From Paratinospora sagittata (lineage: Eukaryota; Streptophyta; Magnoliopsida; Ranunculales; Menispermaceae): 64,000 nucleotides of DNA. Within the stretch, counting starts at the first letter, position 1, and the number at the start of each line of letters is the position of its first letter. Location of the stretch: positions 32,041,701 through 32,105,700 of the forward strand of contig CM069589.1 of NCBI GenBank assembly GCA_035771175.1, written 5' to 3'. The notes under the pieces were generated by a model that saw only the letters and a list, made by a program, of their open reading frames with translations, had not been told where the DNA came from and searched no databases. Positions 48,335 to 59,943 of the stretch are shown piece by piece. The translations under genes and the position numbers were made by a program.

Positions 48335-49588
48335 ATGGATCCACAAGAAGAAAGGTTAACGAAACTGGAAGAAATGGTTATAGCTCAGCAGAGACAAAAT
48401 GCTGAGATGATGCGTATGATGACACGTCTTCAGGATAATTTACAGGGGCCTCCAGCACCTGTAGTACCCGAGGTTGGCGCCAGTAGTGCGGGTGCGTCTG
48501 CAGAGCGACCTGTGCTAGTGCAGGAGACAGTAGAAACTCATGATGATATAGATGAAACTCGCAGATACGAAGATGTGATGAAAGCATTTAAGAGACGTGA
48601 ACCGCCTATATTTGATGGCAATCTAGAGTTAGAGGATGCTGAGGATTGGCTTCTGCGGATAGAAGCTATATTTGAAGACATGCATGCACTGGATAAGGAC
48701 AAGATTAGACTTGCTCGATTTAAATTTTCGAGTAAGGTTGAGAGATGGTGGCAGACAATAGGCCGAGCTCAAGGACCCATAGATACTTGGGATAAGTTTA
48801 AAGAAGTATTCTACAAGACTTACTATCCCCTGTCTGAGGTTGATAAAAGGCATAAGCAATTTATAGAATTGAAGCAAGGGAACATGTTTGTGAGAGAATA
48901 TGAATATGAGTTCAATAGGCTAGCCTTGTTTGCCCCTGAGATGGTTCAAACAGATCTGATGCGAATGAAGAGGCTCAGGAAAGGATTTAATGACCCAATC
49001 AATAAAGGTTTAGCTCTTGTTGGTGTTCAGACATATGATCAGGCAGTGCGACAGGCACTGGATTATGAGACAGTGGAGATGACAGATAGGCCAGCACAGG
49101 CAACGCCCACATCACAGGCAGGTATAGAGCAGCAGGTACCCTATCAGGGTCCGAGAAAGCAGAGATGGGACAGAAAATGGTGGGGTGAACAGAAAAAGGC
49201 AAAGATAGTTGAGAGGCCTACTGCTATGGAGATTCCAGTTACTCCTCCAGCAGCAACGCTACCACCACCGGCAGGCAGAATATCACAGTCTGTTACGAGG
49301 CCACCGACACAGGGATCCTCGGTTAGGGCACCGTGGCCGCATAGGGGAACAGGCAGTCAGAGTGGTTAGCGTTCCATGTCAGGCACTGCGTCGCAGACAG
49401 CTTCATCTGCATATCGCCCCCTTTTCACATGCTATTGATGTGGGAACAAGGGACATAAAGCGTACCAATGTCCCTTTCAGTCAGCCCCGCGGACTCCAAA
49501 AAATCCATCTGCTACTGTTAATATTCCCACGCCTATCAGAGAGCAAGCCAGGGCTGTTACAGAGCCAGATCCAGAGGCGAACAAGAAC
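48335..49588 (+). pseudogene. gag of element B with a nonsense-broken zinc knuckle
   Basis: The first good start is ATG 48335 (MDPQEERLTKLEEMV); the same frame is open from 48299 but there begins with GTG. An N-terminal coiled coil is followed by the gag domain (RREPPIFDGN, WLLRIEAIFE, KVERWWQTI, FKEVFYKTYYP, FIELKQGNM, LFAPEMVQTD, LRKGFN). TAG at 49367 ends it. The CCHC knuckle follows in the same frame but contains TGA at 49436, reading [17 protein letters not shown]. After that the frame is open into protease. Gag packages element RNA into virus-like particles. Confidence 0.92.
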
Positions 49589-52500
49589 TTGGTGGAAGGT
49601 ATGCTTTCTATTTGCGACACTATGATGTATGTGTTAATTGATGCTGGATCCACCTTGTCATTTATTGCTGGCCACATGGTAGATAGGTTGCATTTAACTC
49701 ATGTTAGGATTAGTACACTGTTGGTTCTGAGTACTGCAGCAGGAGACCGAATCTACCCAAATATGTTGTGTGAAAAGTGTGTGGTCAAATATGCGGATCA
49801 TGAAATGATTGTGAATCTTAGGGTTCTAGAATTCCTGGAATTTGATGCTATACTGGGTATGGATTGGTTGGCTGCCTATCATGCCCATGTGGACTGCTTT
49901 GATAAGAAAGTAGTCTTTCAAATACCAGGACAACCCACATTTATTTATAGTGGCAAGACGTCTTTAAACTCTCCTACTCGAGGCAGGATGGCCACTAATG
50001 CAGAGATAGGGATGTTGGCTAGTATAAAGCCAGTAAATGAAAAGGACTTAGGAGTTCAGATAGCAAATATTCCTATTGTATGTGAGTACCCAGATGTTTT
50101 TCCAGAGGATTTACCAGGATTACCACCAGTACGGGAAATTGATTTTATTATTGAACTAATACCTGCTACAAAGCCTATTTCAATTCCACCCTATAGAATG
50201 GCACCAAAGGAATTACAGGAACTCAAGGTGCAATTAGAGGAGTTAATAGAAAAAGGGTTTATTACCTCGAGTATGTCACCATGGGGAACGCCTGTCCTGT
50301 TTGTGAAGAAGAAGGATGGCAGCTTGAGGTTATGCATTGATTATAGACAGCTGAATAGGGCGACAGTGAAAAATAAGTATCCTTTACCCCGTATTGATGA
50401 TTTATTCGATCAGTTGAATGGTGCTAAATTTTTCTCTAAAATTGATTTAAGATCTGGATACCATCAGCTAAGAATACGGGAAGAGGATGTACCAAAGACT
50501 GCGTTTAGAACACGGTATGGTCACTATGAGTTTCTTGTTATGCCCTTTGGACTGACCAATGCCCCAGCCATGTTTATGGATTTGATGCAAAGGGTATTCA
50601 GACCATATCTGGATCAGTTCATTATTGTGTTTATTGATGATATCCTCATTTATTCCAAGACTCATGAGGATCATGAGCAGCACTTCCACATCACTTTGCA
50701 AACACTGAGAGAGCATCGGTTGTATGTTAAATTCAGTAAATGTGAGTTTTGGATACATGAGGTGAGATTTCTAGGTCATGTGGTTAGTGCAGAAGGTATT
50801 TCTGTTGATTCTGCTAAGGTTGAGGCAATCATAAATTGGTCAAGACCAACCACAATGACCGAGATCCATAGTTTTCTGGGTCTCGCTAGTTATTACCGAA
50901 GATTTGTGGAAGGCTTTTCCCGATTGGCTTCCCCACTCACAAGGCTGACTCAGAAAAATGTGTCATTTGTGTGGACTTCTGCATGTGAGGATGCTTTCAC
51001 TGAGTTGAAGAAGAAACTAACTACTACTCCAGTTTTAGTACTCCCAGAACCTGGAAAGGAGTTGGTGATTTACACAGATGCATCACATGTAGGTTTGGGA
51101 TGTGCATTGATGCAAGAGGGTAGAGTGATTGCTTATGCATCCAGACAGCTGAAGATACATGAGAATAACTACCCTGTGCATGATTTAGAACTAGCAGATG
51201 TTGTATTTGCATTGAAATTGTGGAGACATTACATCTATGGGGAAAAGTTCACACTGTATTCAGACCATAAAAGTCTGAAATATTTGTTTGACCAGAAAGA
51301 GTTGAATATGAGACAACATAGATGGTTGGAATTCCTAAAAGATTATGATTTCACGTTAGAATATCATCCTGGAAAGGCCAACGTCGTAGCTGATGCATTG
51401 AGCCGAAAACGGGTTGAGACCCAGGTGGTAGCTTGTCAGATGGCCCAGGAGTGGCAACTTTTAGAGAGAGCGACTATGATGAGTGTTCTCTCCATGGCTC
51501 CACACGTTGACATTTGTGCTCAGATGCATATACAGGTGACAGATTCGTCTATTCAAAAGATTAAGGATATGCAGCAGCATGATCCTGATCTTGGTATGTA
51601 TGAGTCTTGGGCAGATAGTGCAGATAGGGCTGATTGGCAGAGAGGTCCAGATGGTGTCCTGTGTTATCAGGGGAGATTATGGGTACCTGTAGATAGGGCA
51701 TTGAGGGCTAAGATATTAGAGAAAGCACACAGATCTCAGTATACCATTCACCCAGGATCTACAAAAATGTATCATGATATGAAGAGAACAGTATGGTGGC
51801 ATGGGATGAAGAAAGATATAGCTGAGTATGTGCGGAATTGTGAGGTGTGTCAGCAAGTGAAAGCTGAACATCAGAGACCAGGAGGTCAGATGCAACCATT
51901 ATCTATTCCATAATGGAAATGGGAGCATATCACGATGGACTTTATCACAAGACTGCCCAGATCCCAGGGTAGATTTGACGCCATCTGGGTAATAGTTGAC
52001 AGATTGACTAAATCTGCACACTTTCTTCCAATGACCACTAAAGACTCGATTGATAGACTGAGCAGATTGTATGTGCGGGAGATTGTCAGGTTGCATGGTA
52101 TACCTGTTTCTATTGTGTCGGATAGAGATCCGCGGTTCACATCGAGCTTTTGGCAGGCCATGCAGGCCCGATTTGGTACTCATCTCCGCCTTAGTACAAC
52201 ATTTCATCCTCAGACTGATGGCCATACTGAGAGGGTGATTCAGATGCTGGAAGACATGCTCAGATCGTGTATTTTAGAGTTTGGTGGGACTTGGAGTGAA
52301 AGTTTACCATTGTGTGAGTTTGCTTATAATAACAGCTATCAAGCCAGTATTGGCATGGCACCTTATGAAGCTTTGTATGGTAGGCCGTGCAGATCTCCGA
52401 CTTGTTGGTATGAGGTTGGAGAATCACAGTTGTTGGGACCGAAAGTTGTTATTGATCACACTGAGCAGGTTAAACAGATCAGACAGAGACTGAAAGCTCC

Positions 52501-52996
52501 CCAAGACCGACAGAAGAGTTATTTTGATAACCTCCACAGACCTTTAGAGTTTGTAGTAGATGACCTCGTGTTGCTTAAAGTCTCGCCACGGAAAGGTCAG
52601 ATGCGGTTTGGGGTGAAAGGAAAATTATCTCCTCGCTTTATTGAACCGTTTAAAATCAAAGAGAGGATTGGTCCATTAGCATACCGGATTGCTTTTTCTC
52701 CTCAGTTAGTTGGTGTTCATGATGTGTTTCATATTTCTATGTTGAGAAAATATCATACAGACCCGACGAAGTATCCACCCTCGACACATCTTTTAGATGT
52801 AACACAGTTACAAGTTGGGGAGGATGCTACATATGAAGAGAAGTCCATTCAGATTCTTGATAGGAAGGTTCAACAATTGCGAAATAAAGCAATTCCTTTG
52901 GTCAGAGTCAAATGGCAGTTTCATGATAATGAGGAACAGACTTGGGAACGCGATGACTGGATGAGGGAGACATTTCCTGATCTCTTTACCACTTGA
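49589..52996 (+). pseudogene. pol of element B: protease, RT, RNase H, integrase, chromodomain; one nonsense codon
   Basis: It is in the same frame as gag with no frameshift. Protease motif [13 protein letters not shown] near 49628; linker; RT with [32 protein letters not shown] and the active site FIDDILIYS (about 50630); RNase H from [13 protein letters not shown] (about 51071) to DALSRK; integrase HHCC zinc finger (H..H near 51730, CEVCQQVK near 51840), then the core with MDFITRLP (51935), SDRDPRFTS and DGHTERVIQ as the catalytic Asp-Asp-Glu; the C-terminal chromodomain-like segment (IQILDRKVQQLRNKAIPLVR, EEQTWERDDWM). TAA at 51911 sits between the zinc finger and the core, one base from Glu. 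Stop TGA at 52994-52996. Confidence 0.93.
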
Positions 52997-53039
52997 GGTA
53001 CATTTCTCCTTATCTGTTAAATTTCGAGGACGAAATTCT

Positions 53040-53054
53040 TTAAGTTGGGGAGAT
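53040..53054 (+). other. Polypurine tract of element B
   Basis: AAGTTGGGGAGAT directly precedes the 3' LTR and follows TTTCGAGGACGAAATTC, a segment seen at this place in Tekay/Del elements. Confidence 0.75.
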
Positions 53055-55025
53055 TGTAACACCCCGTACTTTTAATTATACACCTACGTTGAGAAATACG
53101 TATACGTACACGTATACGAACGTAGGAGTAAAATGTATATGTGTATAAACCTACCTAAATTAAGTAGATTTGCATTCTTAAATGTCATCTTATCAGTAGA
53201 TTATAAGATGATTATAAGATAAGATATAGATTAGGATAAGATGATATACATTAGTATTATAATATTTCATTCTTTTATCTAATTCTCTCACCTTTCTCTC
53301 TCACTTTTTCTCATTCTCTCACTTTTTCTCATTCTCTCACCTTTCTCTCTCACACGTTAAACAAAAAGAATAAAAAAAGTAAAAAAAAAAAAAAGAAGTT
53401 GCAAAAGAAAGAGAAGGAGAAGGAGAAGTGCAGAACAAGAGAAAGGAAAGGACGAAAGGAAGAAAGAAGGGGAAACAGAGGAAGAACGCGAAATCTGAAC
53501 CTGTGGTAAGCGATTTCTACTCTATTTCTTCGTGAAATTGATCTCTAAGCTAGATGTAACAATTCTAGCGAAGTAATTTTTGTTGTAGGAGACGTTTTAC
53601 GGCGTTTTCAAAACTTGGGGTTTTGACCCAACGTGAATGAAAATTCGTTAGAAAGGTAGAAAAACGCTCCCTGGACTGTTGGGACCCCGAATATGTGGTT
53701 AGATTCCATTTCATGATTTTTGGAGACCGTTTGACACTTTTAATACAATTTACATCTTTCGGATGAATAGTAAATAGTGAATAGTAAATAGTAAATAGTA
53801 AATAGTACTGTGAACAGTGATGTGAACAATGATTTGAAATCATAGATTCGTAGAGAACTGAATTCCGGACGTTTCGATACTAAGATCGTGATTTTTGGAT
53901 ATGATTTGATATTTTTAGTAGCTAACGATATGATAAATGATGCGTCTCATGATAATCTATGGTAATTTCAGTGTTTAAATTAAGAGTTTAAGGGCATGGA
54001 TAAACACTCTTGAGGAAGCAATATTGTTGTTCGATTTTAGAGGTTGGCTTAGAAAACCCGTGTAACCACTGTGAGTATAGTTTTCTTGATTTGGTTCTTG
54101 TATGGCATTGTACGCATATAAAATGTTTGATTGTATGCATGTGATATGCATATATAAAGCATTGAGTTTTATGGATCATGCAAACTGATTTTAGCACTTG
54201 CAGTTTGTAATGATGTCATTTCGTTAGGAATTAGACCCGGATGAGGTTTTGCGAGTCCTCATTGTCATTAGGTCTGTCCTAACAAGGGTTGCGATCCTTG
54301 AAATGACTGTGAATTGGGTAATGAGAGGCTGTGGTTACCTTGTAACGGCCATACAAGGGTTAGACCGCTCTCTTGCCTTGCGGAGGAGGGAGATTGTGCA
54401 TTATGTTATTGAAAACTCATGCAATTTATGATGTTGACATGTACAATATATTCGTTGAATGATGCATGTGTTGAATAAGTGTTTGAAACGATTTTAAATG
54501 TCATATTTCTCTAAATGTATATAATTGTCATATCAAGAACTATATTCACTGAGCTGTTGTTTGCTCACCCCATTTCCTCCAATATTTCAGGTATTGAGTC
54601 GAAAGGAAAAGGAAAAATTCGTGAGTGATAATCACGTAAACCTTCGTCTGGTACGTGTACGTATGCTTGGAGGAAATAGATTATATTTTTGTTATTTTGA
54701 TATGTATAATTATCACACACTATATATATGTAATATCACCTAGATGGGTTGTGTGGTAATATTATATAATGCTTGGGATGATGAAATGAGATGATCATAG
54801 ATATTTATCAGATGAGACTTTAATTTGTGGAATGAATAGAATGTTTATAGAGATCTATATTGGATTTGATTTATAGTATATTAAAAAAAATTTGCTGTAA
54901 CAATTGGAAATTATTGTGAGACTACGTGAAGGCTGACATTGTATTGTATACTGTATATGGGTATGTACAGTGTATAGTACACTGTGCCGGTCATGACGTC
55001 AGCCTACGTCAGGGGCGTCGTGACA
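53055..55025 (+). repeat. 3' LTR of element B
   Basis: 1971 bp, colinear with the 5' LTR. Differences are scattered substitutions and length changes in the TCTCTCAC tract and the TAGTAAATAGT repeat (about 53766-53810). Confidence 0.93.
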
Positions 55026-55114
55026 AAACTGATTTTTTTAATGGAACTAAATTTAATGTTTATTTCATGTATGTAAATTTTATTTCAAATTGTTTAACAT
55101 AATGTTAGGTTACA

Positions 55115-55591
55115 ATGTCAGACAGTCATTCATCTAAGCCACGAAGAACTTTTCGTTCATACTTTGGAAAAAAATTAGATCACCAATCAAGTGGGTCAAG
55201 TTCTCCAAATGTTGTTAGTGGTTATAGTTTGCCTTCTTCCTTCCAAAGATTTGACGTTGAGAAAGATGATGACACTCCAATAGATACAAATGTTCCTTAA
55301 TATGAACGTGATCCTAGATTATGTTTCCCAATAGGCCTTTATCAAGCTGACAAACAAGATGATATTCGAAGAGAATATATCAAAATGGGACCTTTCCAAC
55401 TCATGATGGATAAATATTCATCTAATAAGGATGGTAACCAAACTTTGTGGTTTCAATCCTCATGATTCCAAAGATTTGAGTGGCTTGAATATTCAATTGA
55501 GAAAAATAAGGCTTATTGTTTTGCATGTTATCTTTTTGATAGTGTTCCATCAAAGCATTTGACATTTAAGAAAGATGGCTTTCAAGGTTGG
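55115..55591 (+). pseudogene. hAT transposase, N-terminal part
   Basis: The ATG at 55115 follows a splice-acceptor-like TTAG. The product starts MSDSHSSKPRRTFRSYFGKK with a Ser-rich, basic N-terminus, then reads DPRLCFPIGLYQ, REYIKMGPFQ, FEWLEYSIEKNKAYCFACYL, the TTF-type zinc-finger region of ZMYM1-like hAT transposases. Stops at 55298 (TAA) and near 55464 (TGA, a likely Trp codon) break it. After KDGFQGWNRA the sequence turns into an inverted LTR fragment. The long central DUF4371-like and catalytic part is missing. Confidence 0.82.
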
Positions 55592-56616
55592 AATCGAGCA
55601 ACAATATTGCTTCCTCAAGAGCGTTTATCCATGCCCTTAAGCTCTCAATTTAAACACTGAAATTACCATAGATTATCATGAGACGCATTATTTATCATAT
55701 CGTTAGCTACTAAAAATATCAAATCATATTCAAAAATCACGATCTTAGTATTGAAACGTCCGGAATTCAGTTCTCTACGAATCTATGATTTCAAATCATT
55801 GTTCACATACTGTTCACAGTACTATTCACTATTCACTATTCACAGTACTATTCACTATTCATTATTCACCGTACTATTCACTATTCACTATTCATCCGAA
55901 AGTTGTAAATTGTATTAAAATTGTCAAACGGTCTCCAAAAATCATGAAATTGACTCTAACCACATATTCGGGGTCCCGACAATCCAGGGAGCGTTTTTCT
56001 ACATTTCTAGCGGATTTTCATTCACGTTGGGTCAAAACCCCAATTTTTGAAAACGCCGTAAAACGGCTCCCACAACAAAAATTACTCCGCTAGAATTGTA
56101 GCTTAGAGATCAATTTCACGAAGAAAGAAAATGAAAATCACTTACCGTGAGTCCGAATTTGGCGCGAATCCCGCGTTTTCCCTTTTTTTCTTCTTCTTCT
56201 TCTCTGTCGTTCTTCCTTTTCTCTCTTTCTGCTTCTTGTTCCTTCCAGCAACTTCTTTAACTTAGGTTTTGTTTTATTTTTTATTCATTTTTTTTGTCTC
56301 TTGTTGTCAAACGGTGGAGATAAGAGCATCTTTTATTTTATTATTCTTTTTATCTCATGCTCCTCATGCCATTTAACAAACCAACTTTCTCATCTTTAAC
56401 TCATTAAATCATACTCCATATATTTACTAATTTTATTTACTAATACCCCTTAAATCCAATATGTATTTTTATACACAGGTATATTTAGCTCATACATATC
56501 AAATACGTGTATTATCACGCGTATATTTAGCTCATACGTATAAAATATGTGTATTATACATCTCAATATACGCATACTTCAACGTATGTATTTAATTAAA
56601 ATTACGGGGTGTTATA
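55592..56616 (-). mobile_element. Inverted fragment of a family B LTR inside the hAT transposase gene
   Basis: The reverse complement matches roughly the first 920 bp of the element B LTR (46223-47150), ending at 56616 with GGGGTGTTATA, a mutated LTR terminus. The other LTR end is absent: the left junction lies where transposase and LTR share AATCGA(G/A)CAACAATATTGC. It includes expanded ACTATTCACTATTCAC repeats (55808-55890). Most likely an LTR or element inserted in reverse, then a deletion removed its other end together with the middle of the transposase. Confidence 0.82.
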
Positions 56617-57013
56617 TCTACTCTCAAGATTTTAGTAGCGATGACATTGAAGATTTGAGAAGACAACTGAGCCATTACAGGTTTGATGTTCTTCGGGTTC
56701 AGGAATTTCAGAATATTGCTTTTCTTTTAGAATTATGTCAATGTTTAGCAGAAACAAGGAGATCAGAACACTACACTTTGATTGATAAGTTGATCCGGTT
56801 AATATTAACTCTTTCTATGTCCACAGCATCAACAGAGCGAGCCTTTTCAACTATGAAGCTTGTCAAAACATCACTTCGTTCTAAAATAGAGGATGATTGT
56901 CTACAAATTCTATGGTGATATATATTGAAAGAGAGATTGTTAGTAGCATTGACTTAGATTCTATTATTGATGAATTTGAAAGTTTAAAATATCGTATAAT
57001 AAAGTTTACATGA
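56617..57013 (+). pseudogene. hAT transposase, C-terminal dimerisation part
   Basis: It reads SQDFSSDDIEDLRRQL, VQEFQNIAFLLELCQCLAET and the hallmark hAT block STASTERAFSTMKLVKTSLR, followed after a frameshift near 56915 by YIEREIVSSIDLDSIIDEF and a stop at 57011-57013. This is the hAT dimerisation domain, needed for transposase assembly. It directly follows the inverted LTR fragment. About 200 bp of 3' non-coding hAT DNA then lead to the terminal repeat at 57235. Confidence 0.87.
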
Positions 57014-57243
57014 TTTTTATAATTATATTGCATTGCATTTTCTTTTCTTTTTTAGTTTTTATCTTCTTGTATTATGTATTATTGTTAATATATGCATTTT
57101 GAGGGATAAGGTTCATTACGTCCCCCTATCGAAGTGTACATTTTACTTTCAATCAATGAATTTTTCGCGTACCGTCGAGGTTTGTTTAAAAAAAATTTTA
57201 GCCCACCCGAGAAAAAAATTCTGGCTACGCCCCTGTACATGAT

Positions 57244-58640
57244 AGATAGGTTGACGATGAACCCGCTCCCTCATAATAACTCGACTAGTTCCCTTACCAA
57301 CCTGATGCTAGTGAAAAATTTACCAAGGGTGATAAAACTAGAATTATCAAACTCTTTCGTGTCACTTCGTATCCTTAGCAAAATTGTTAAAGCGTGAGCG
57401 CCTTCAACAAATATGAAAAGGTCAATTACTTGATTTGTAGGTTGAAGAAGCCAGACCATTTTGGCAGCAAAGAACCGTGCCTAAACCAGTCTAAGAACTA
57501 GAGGCGGGGGACATTATATATAACATTTATATGTGTTAATTAAATCTATATGTGAAACAAATCAAGATAGAGAAGAAGCATGTTGAGTTAATGATCCTAA
57601 TTGTGTAAAACTCAAGAAGGGTCGAACACGAAAAAGATTTAAATCATATATATGAGGAAATTTCATGAATTCAAAAATGAAGGAAATCTATAATTAATTT
57701 GCCCTCAATGCTAGCTAGTCGTCTTGTTATGTAATTGATATTAAATAACTGACTTGTAACCAATCTTGTACTTTTTCTGCGGCAATATTCAAAATTTTAT
57801 TTTATTCTTTTTGAAAAGTGATCAAGAAAGACCCATTTTTATTTTTGTACATATAATCTCCAAATTGATGATAATCATCTTCGCATACAATCTCCACGTG
57901 ATGAAAATCATTGATGTCATTCTTTAGTTCAATGAGAATCGCTCCATCCAAATGTTGCTTATATGCAGATTTACAAAGCAAGCATCTTGAAAAACTTTTT
58001 TTACTTTAAAGTTTGCCCAAATCTGGTTCGATTTTCACCAAAAATTAACACCAAACCGAACCTTGATTGGTTTTATGTTTTAAAATCGAAACCAAAGTAA
58101 TCAATCAAACAAACCAAATAAAACTTATTATTGGATTGATCAGTTTATCTTCGTAAATTTAAAAATTATAAATCATATAACTAATATTAATCTACCTATA
58201 AAATCATATCCCATCTTAAAAATATTATAAATATTTACTCTGATTAAAGGTTAAAATTTAAAATATAATACATATTTAATATCAAGAATGTTAAAAAAGG
58301 TCAACATTCATAAGTAAAATTCTACAAATTCTTTCATGCCAAAATAGATGCAAAAATGTTAAATAAAATATGTGTATGTACACGTCTGTGTAAACCACTA
58401 ATCAAACTGAACAGATTGGATTTTCGATTTTGCTCCGGTGAACACTGAACACCACCCTCCTCTTTTGAATTGATTAATGGGCACTTAACTTTGAGTGACG
58501 TGGATATATGTCACGTATGATGAGTGCCGGGTGCCACAAACTATGTCATGTAATTAAGGAGAGACCTTAATGAGTTGAGGGGGAGGGGTCGTAATAAGTT
58601 GAGTTAATCTTATTAAATATAACCCAGGTTTTTAATATTT
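57244..58640. other. AT-rich intergenic DNA, no gene seen
   Basis: The minus-strand ORF at 57271-57459 has no recognisable family. A TIR-element-like patch with AACCAAACCGAACC words lies near 58020-58160. Nothing else could be assigned. Confidence 0.3.
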
Positions 58641-58654
58641 TATTGTGGAGTAAT

Positions 58655-58835
58655 GTTATATGTTCATTAAGAACAAATATTATTTTTTGATATTAATACC
58701 CAACTTTTTTTAGATATTTTAGGAATGCGTATGTATTTAGAGATATTGTGCAATATCTTCAAAACATTCAACAAAGCTAGGTGTCAGTATTAAAAAATAG
58801 CGTTGACATCCAACGTAAATAAATTTTTTTTTTTA
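58655..58835. repeat. Short MITE-like repeat related to one in COBL4 intron 2
   Basis: It contains AAAACATTCAACAAAGCTAG, GTGTC, AAAAAATAGCGTTGACA and CCAACGTA in order. The reverse complement of 61855-62035 has the same word order (AAACATCCAAGAGAGCTTAG, GTGTC, GAAAAATAACGTT, CCAACGTA). The ends are not fixed. Confidence 0.5.
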
Positions 58836-58846
58836 GAAGTGCTATA

Positions 58847-59599
58847 TAGTTTGAGAATTGTACATCATTTCATATAAGTATGATGTAACAGCCTTCGTAT
58901 CATACTTTATTTAATGATACTTCATTTAATATTTTTTTCACATTAAATGAGATGTGATTAAATCCTATAAGGGTATATTTATAATTTAAAGAATAAAATA
59001 AAGTAATATTTTTTATTAAAGTCTCTAACTTAATATGATTCGTATTTTTATATTTATATTATTTATTTAATGATAAAAGTTTTATTTATAGACAAAATAA
59101 TAATTTTATAAGTAACCTGAAAATTAAATTTAATCATTTTTTTATTTAAATATAATAACAAAAGGAATATATATTTTCTAAATTTGCGAATTTATATTTA
59201 AATGTAGAATAATTCATAAAATTAGATTTAAAAATATTAAGAAAAAGATTATAACAATTAATTAAATTGAATCGAAATAAGTATATTCATAAAAAATAAT
59301 TCTTTTGTGGGTATAAAAAATTAGATTTTGAGCATTAATAGAAATGTAAAATAATTCATAATTTTTTTTATCTTCAAAGATAATATAAATATCTTTTATA
59401 TAACACTAATCACATTACATTTGAGGCATTAATCAAGAATATTGTTTTATTCTATTTTTTAAATTACAAATGTGCCTTTATAAGTTTTAATACCACCTCA
59501 TTTAATGTCAAAAATATTAAATGAACTATCATTAAATGTGATATGAAGTAGAAACTATCATATCACAATTGTGTGAAATAGTGTATAATGTTCAAGCTA
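58847..59599. mobile_element. MITE with long terminal inverted repeats
   Basis: The left arm TAGTTTGAGAATTGTACATC... and the inverted right arm TAGCTTGAACATTATACACT... align for about 150-200 bp, including TTTAATGATAC/GTTCATTTAATATTTTT and ACATTAAATGAG. The interior is AT-rich and non-coding. A target duplication could not be settled. The long inverted arms suggest a Mutator-like or other TIR MITE. Confidence 0.65.
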
Positions 59600-59852
59600 A
59601 ATAATTTCTCTTTTCTTTATCTAGTTTCGCCAGTGATTTTCATCTCTCCAAGTAACGGGATTTACAATATTAAATAGCTAGCCATTTATTGATAAAATAA
59701 TTTAAATGGGAGATTTTAAAGAGTTAAGAGATCAGTAGTAGTTCTACCCAACTATATTGACTTGTGAATCTCTTTGCACAATACTTTACATGATTGAATG
59801 ACTTGAAATAATATTCATTGGTGGAAATTCTTTTGGTTGAAGCATTAAAGCA

Positions 59853-59943
59853 ATGTCGTTGGACAGTCTTCATCAGAATGGGGACTCTCTACTTGTTCCA
59901 GCTGTTCATTTACCTTTAATATCTCTTTCTTCTCACTCAACAG
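59853..59943 (+). other. Possible exon-like fragment, unrecognised
   Basis: ATG 59853 opens a frame (MSLDSLHQNGDSLLVPAVHL, then PLISLSSHSTG) with better codon character than its surroundings, ending in CTCAACAG followed by GTATAC, a plausible splice donor. No partner exon or family was found. It may be a first exon, a gene fragment or chance. Confidence 0.25.

Larger units (their letters stand above)
46223..55025 (+). mobile_element. Ty3/gypsy chromovirus element B (Tekay/Del-like), nearly intact
   Basis: It runs from TGTAACACCCC to GTCGTGACA with perfect AAACT duplications (46218-46222 and 55026-55030). LTRs are 1923 and 1971 bp, with a perfect Met-tRNA primer site (48150-48161), one gag-pol frame, the TTTCGAGGACGAAATTCTT segment typical of Tekay/Del before the polypurine tract, and no extra ORFs. 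Only three nonsense codons break the frame. The LTRs differ by roughly a few percent by eye. Confidence 0.95.
42252..57235 (+). mobile_element. hAT transposon (ZMYM1-like transposase), carrying nested LTR insertions
   Basis: The left end CAAGGGTGGAGCCA (42252) and the inverted right end CAGGGGCGTAGCCA (57235) are imperfect terminal inverted repeats, and perfect 8-bp duplications TACATGAT (42244-42251 and 57236-57243) flank them, the size typical of hAT. hAT-derived DNA is 42252-42795, 45270-46217, 55031-55591 and about 56617-57235. A solo LTR, a full gypsy element and an inverted LTR fragment fill the rest. The transposase has a TTF-type zinc-finger N-terminus and a dimerisation C-terminus but lacks its middle, so it is inactive. 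Confidence 0.9.

Noticed and set aside
57271..57459. Minus-strand 62-codon ORF next to the hAT end
   Set aside because: No family recognised and no conserved context.
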